Shown: one piece after another, positions 7,364-9,875 of the stretch
Layout: every line of letters begins with the position of its first letter
Numbering within the stretch: position 1 is the stretch's first letter
Assembly (NCBI GenBank): GCA_947475135.1
Contig: CANJMU010000010.1
Coordinates: forward strand, 1-9,875
DNA length: 9,875 nt
DNA from: Silvanigrellaceae bacterium
Lineage (GTDB): Bacteria > Bdellovibrionota > Oligoflexia > Silvanigrellales > Silvanigrellaceae
Direction: 5' to 3'
Made by a program: the position numbers and the translations under genes
The notes under the pieces: model-generated
The model's input: the letters and a program-made list of their open reading frames with translations, nothing else
Told to the model about the DNA's origin: nothing
Databases searched by the model: none

Positions 7364-7488
7364 TAACTTTTTAAGAAATTGCCTAACACTTCGTTGCCGC
7401 TGCGACTCGGTCTCCTCATGTACTAAAATGTACATTGCGTCGACTCTTGCTTGCGACGCCTTGTCTGAGGCAATTTCTTAAAAAGTTA
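7364..7488. repeat. Palindromic element with 21-bp perfect inverted repeats between two tRNA genes
   Basis: The outer arms 7364-7384 (starting TAACTTTTTAAG, ending TTGCCT) and 7468-7488 are perfect reverse complements over 21 bp. Between them are three smaller hairpins. GTTGC/GCGAC (7393-7397 with 7402-7406) has one wobble pair. ATGTAC/GTACAT (7418-7423 with 7430-7435) is centred almost exactly on the element. GCGTCG/CGACGC is at 7437-7442 with 7454-7459. The whole could fold as a four-way, cloverleaf-like structure in RNA or extruded DNA on either strand. The inner part is clearly more GC-rich than its surroundings. No ORF or transposase is present. It could be a miniature repeat dispersed in the genome or a structured spacer of the tRNA transcript. 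No target duplication is obvious. Confidence 0.8.
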
Positions 7489-7508
7489 CCTCTCGAAGGG
7501 AATAAAAA

Positions 7509-7585
7509 TGGCGCGCGGTAAGCGATTCGAACGCCTGACCGCCAGATTCGTAGTCTGGTGCTCTATCCAGCTGAGCTAACCGCGC
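7509..7585 (-). tRNA. tRNA-Arg (anticodon ACG)
   Basis: On the minus strand the 77 bases fold as a standard tRNA. The acceptor stem is GCGCGGT/ACCGCGC, the D stem GCTC/GAGC with AGCTGGATA, and the anticodon stem CCAGA/TCTGG holds loop CTACGAA, giving anticodon ACG. This is normally deaminated to ICG to read CGU, CGC and CGA arginine codons. The T stem AGGCG/CGCTT includes a G-T wobble. Discriminator G and CCA are encoded. It is upstream of tRNA-Ser on the same strand, 148 bp apart, and the two are probably co-transcribed. Its CCA is followed by TTTTTATT. Confidence 0.97.
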
Positions 7586-7623
7586 ATAAACTGAGAGAAT
7601 TTTCATTGCACTCAATCAAAACG

Positions 7624-7652
7624 GATTTACACAATAGGTCCGACAAAGTCAA
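7624..7652 (-). promoter_or_regulatory. Candidate promoter of the tRNA-Arg/tRNA-Ser unit
   Basis: On the minus strand TTGACT (7647-7652) is followed after 17 bp by TAAATC (7624-7629), about 38 bp upstream of the tRNA-Arg 5' end. The -35 is a five-of-six match and the -10 is weak. Position and strand fit a tRNA promoter. Confidence 0.4.
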
Positions 7653-7698
7653 CTTCATTTTCGTGTGGCGCAAAGGAAACAGGATATGCTAGTACAGT

Positions 7699-7726
7699 TT
7701 GGGTTGTTTTTTTAAACAACTTCCAA
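7699..7726 (+). promoter_or_regulatory. Inverted repeat upstream of the BMP-family gene
   Basis: GTTGTTT (7703-7709) and AAACAAC (7714-7720) are perfect reverse complements around TTTT. Flanking TTGG (7699-7702) and CCAA (7723-7726) extend the symmetry with a two-base bulge. It lies 33 bp before the start codon of the binding-protein gene. It could be an operator or a leader hairpin. No strong sigma70 promoter is visible beside it; TATGCT at 7685-7690 is the best -10 candidate but lacks a good -35. Confidence 0.45.
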
Positions 7727-7759
7727 CACTCATTTTGAATTTAAAAAAAGGAATCGTCT

Positions 7760-8800
7760 ATGAAGTTTTCTGGAAAATGGATTTTAGGAGGACTCTTTTT
7801 ACTCAACTTTTTCTTATTTTTTGAAGGATTTGCTGCTCCTCCAAAAATTTGTATGGTTCTTGATAAAGGGGGAAAAGACGATCATTCTTTTAATGAATCT
7901 GCTGTGCGTGGTTTTCAAAAAGCGATGAAAGATCTTCCTATTTCCAAAGAAAGTCTTTTTGTTGAACCAAAAAATGACTCCCAAATTACACAATATTTCG
8001 TCAATTTTTCAACGAGTGCTCGTTGCGATTTTATTATTGGCATTGGATTTAATCCCTCAAGTTACCTAGCAAATATGGCACAAAATTATCCTCAAAAAAA
8101 ATTCCTAGCAATCGATTCCAATGTTGAAGATAAAAATAAAGCAAAAAATATTCGTTCCATTACTTTTGAAGAGCATGAAGGATCTTTTATCGTTGGCGCT
8201 ATTGCTGCAATGAAAACAAAAACAAATAAAATTGGTTTCATTGGAGGAATGGACGTCCCTATTATTCACCGTTTTTTATTAGGATATGAAGCTGGTGCTA
8301 AATATGTCAATCCAAAAATAAAAGTGACATCGACATTTATTGGAGTCACCCCAGACGCCTGGAATAATCCATCCAAAGCAAAAGAATTGGCGTTAGCTCA
8401 GTATGAAAACGATACGGATATTATTTTTCAAGTGGCCGCATCCTCTGGAAATGGGATTTTTAATGCTGCAGAAGATATGAATAAGTCATTAGGAAAAACA
8501 AAATATTTTGCTATTGGAGTCGATTCCAATCAAAATTGGATCAACCCTAAAATTATTTTGACCAGCATGATAAAAAGAGTTGATGTTTCTGTTTACAATT
8601 CAATCAATGAATTTATTCACAATAAATTTCAAAGCGGCCATGCAACTTATGGACTACAAAATTCAGGCGTCGATTGGTCCTATGATAAATACAATCAATC
8701 TTTTTTTACCACGACAGATATTGCAAAAATCAATAAAATAAAAAAAGATATTCTTTATAAAAAAATTATTGTTCCAGATTTTTATAAGCAACGTCGCTAA
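7760..8800 (+). CDS. BMP/PnrA-family periplasmic substrate-binding protein, probable nucleoside ABC importer
   Basis: This 346-residue protein is probably the periplasmic receptor that hands purine or other nucleosides to an ABC importer. A hydrophobic signal peptide (about residues 7-24) ends in GFA before Ala26, with probable signal peptidase I cleavage after residue 25. There is no lipobox cysteine, so unlike many BMP proteins it is predicted to be soluble. Family signatures include GGKDDHSFN (37-45), FLAIDSNVED, SFIVGAIAAMKTKTNKIGFIGGMDVPIIHRFLLGYEAGAKYVNP, and IIFQVAASSGNGIFNAAE, followed by GVDSNQNW. Length is normal. The start is supported by AAGGA seven bases upstream. The ATPase gene begins 26 bp downstream, as in typical BMP-ATPase-permease-permease operons. 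BMP proteins are known to bind nucleosides, and some members bind other ligands such as autoinducer-like or purine compounds, so substrate remains inference. Confidence 0.92.
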   Translation: MKFSGKWILGGLFLLNFFLFFEGFAAPPKICMVLDKGGKDDHSFNESAVRGFQKAMKDLPISKESLFVEPKNDSQITQYFVNFSTSARCDFIIGIGFNPSSYLANMAQNYPQKKFLAIDSNVEDKNKAKNIRSITFEEHEGSFIVGAIAAMKTKTNKIGFIGGMDVPIIHRFLLGYEAGAKYVNPKIKVTSTFIGVTPDAWNNPSKAKELALAQYENDTDIIFQVAASSGNGIFNAAEDMNKSLGKTKYFAIGVDSNQNWINPKIILTSMIKRVDVSVYNSINEFIHNKFQSGHATYGLQNSGVDWSYDKYNQSFFTTTDIAKINKIKKDILYKKIIVPDFYKQRR

Positions 8801-8826
8801 TTTTTTAAAAAGAATGGTCCTATTCC

Positions 8827-9875
8827 ATGGAAAAACAAGAAACCTATGCCTTTGAATTTCGTAACGTAACAAAAAATTTTGGAAACATTTGTGCCAATTC
8901 AAATATTAGCTTTCAGGTCAAAAAAGGAACCATTCGCGCACTGATTGGTGAAAATGGCGCTGGTAAATCGACTGCAATGAAAATACTTTTTGGACTTTAT
9001 CAGGAAGATGAAGGAGAAATTGTTGTTCATGGCAAACCACAACGATGGAAATCATCGAAAGATGCGATACAAAATGGAATTGGGATGGTGCATCAACATT
9101 TTATGCTGGCGCACAATGCGACTGGACTCGATAATATTATTCTTGGGGATGAAAAAAAATCAGTTAAATTAAAAATAATTCCCCTTCCATTTAATTTTTT
9201 AGATCGCCAAAAAGCAAAAAGAAAAATCTTAGAACTTGCAAAAAAATATGGACTCGAAACGTCTTTAGATATTAAAATATCTAAAGTACCAGTGGGAAAT
9301 CAGCAACGCATTGAAATTTTAAAATTATTATACCGCAATGCAGAAATTTTAATTTTAGATGAACCCACAGCAGTGTTAACACCACTTGAAGTGACGCAAT
9401 TGTTTGAAAATTTAAAAAAGCTGAAAAATGAAGGCAAGACAATTATTATTGTGACCCATAAATTAAATGAGGTTTTAAACATTAGTGATGACATCACAGT
9501 TTTTCGTGCTGGAAAAATTGTCGGGGAAATCAAAACATCAGAAGCCACAGAAAACAGAATTGCGTCCCTTATGATTGGGCGCGATATAAATCTTCATCCT
9601 AATATTCCTAGGGGAAAAGTAGAAAATAAAAGTGTTTTGAAGATTGAAAATCTATGTTTACTTAACCCTGAAAATAAAAAACAAAATTTATTATCCAACA
9701 TTCACTTGAATTTATTCAAAGGAGAAATTGTTGGAATTGCTGGGGTTGAAGGCAACGGCCAATCCGAATTGATCGATATTATTTTTCATGCACAAAATTA
9801 TTTTCAGAAAAAATTATTTCAAGAACCTTTAGCTTCTGGAAGTCTTCATGTTCTAGATACTAACGTAACAAAAAA
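8827..9875 (+). CDS. ABC transporter ATP-binding protein, nucleoside/sugar-type, two domains (partial)
   Basis: This reading frame stays open to the window edge (349 complete codons). It encodes the first nucleotide-binding domain and the beginning of the second, as in the RbsA-like fused ATPases of nucleoside importers. In the first domain, Walker A is GENGAGKST (41-49), the Q-loop is VHQHF (Q90), the signature is the family variant VGNQQR (156-161) instead of LSGGQ, Walker B is LILDEPT (D178, E179), and the H-loop is H211. The second domain starts near residue 278. Its Walker A is the degenerate GVEGNGQSE (306-314), lacking GKS/T, which is normal for this family, where the second site is impaired. 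The start follows the binding-protein gene by 26 bp; the upstream in-frame stop at 8806-8808 excludes longer starts, and no strong ribosome site is visible. It should energise uptake of the substrate bound by the adjacent BMP protein. Confidence 0.93.
   Translation, partial: MEKQETYAFEFRNVTKNFGNICANSNISFQVKKGTIRALIGENGAGKSTAMKILFGLYQEDEGEIVVHGKPQRWKSSKDAIQNGIGMVHQHFMLAHNATGLDNIILGDEKKSVKLKIIPLPFNFLDRQKAKRKILELAKKYGLETSLDIKISKVPVGNQQRIEILKLLYRNAEILILDEPTAVLTPLEVTQLFENLKKLKNEGKTIIIVTHKLNEVLNISDDITVFRAGKIVGEIKTSEATENRIASLMIGRDINLHPNIPRGKVENKSVLKIENLCLLNPENKKQNLLSNIHLNLFKGEIVGIAGVEGNGQSELIDIIFHAQNYFQKKLFQEPLASGSLHVLDTNVTK

Noticed and set aside
7364..7488. The long palindrome as a simple intrinsic terminator
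   Set aside because: The outer stem is AT-rich and is not followed by a clean T-run on the transcribed strand; the T-runs lie directly after the tRNA CCA ends instead.
8663..8902. Antisense reading frame over the end of the binding protein and start of the ATPase
   Set aside because: It overlaps two genes with strong family motifs, and its product is low-complexity Phe/Ile/Lys-rich, as expected of an antisense shadow in AT-rich DNA.
1..9875. CRISPR array, toxin-antitoxin pair, phage or defence gene cassette
   Set aside because: No regularly spaced repeats, no transposase or integrase, and every sizeable gene except the secreted protein at 788-1708 fits an ordinary family.

Overview
The window comes from an AT-rich bacterial chromosome. 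Several features point to a diderm (Gram-negative-type) organism: a solute-binding protein whose signal peptide has no lipobox, a secreted cysteine-containing protein, and a KefB-like antiporter. The mix of genes, the low GC content and the GAF/HD-GYP architecture would fit a Bdellovibrionota/Oligoflexia-type lineage. That placement is only a guess, because no marker gene in the window fixes it.

Layout. From 1 to 3613, three plus-strand genes encode an ABC-2 exporter permease (its ATPase partner probably lies just left of the window), a secreted protein of unknown function with eight mature cysteines, and a CPA2/Kef-type cation:proton antiporter ending in two RCK_C domains. From 3726 to 5363 there is a GAF + HD-GYP protein, a predicted cyclic-di-GMP phosphodiesterase, with a long helical insert inside its catalytic domain. 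It converges on trxB (5386-6303, minus), thioredoxin reductase. Divergent from trxB is an SDR-family gene (6482-7249) whose promoter carries a striking pair of palindromic operators and whose product has lost most of the usual SDR catalytic residues.

From 7271 to 7585, two minus-strand tRNA genes, Ser(GCT) and Arg(ACG), flank a roughly 125-bp palindromic element. It has perfect 21-bp outer arms and three inner hairpins, so it could fold into a cloverleaf-like, four-way-junction structure. From 7760 to the right edge, a BMP/PnrA-family periplasmic binding protein and the start of its two-domain ABC ATPase form the first genes of a probable nucleoside import operon. The permease genes would be expected beyond the window.

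Functionally this is mostly a housekeeping and transport region: export, cation homeostasis, second-messenger turnover, thiol redox and nucleoside uptake. No transposase, integrase, CRISPR array, phage gene or recognisable defence system is visible. The least explained items are the palindromic element between the tRNAs, the double operator with its atypical SDR, the HD-GYP insert, and the secreted protein with a possible ribosome-site-masking hairpin.
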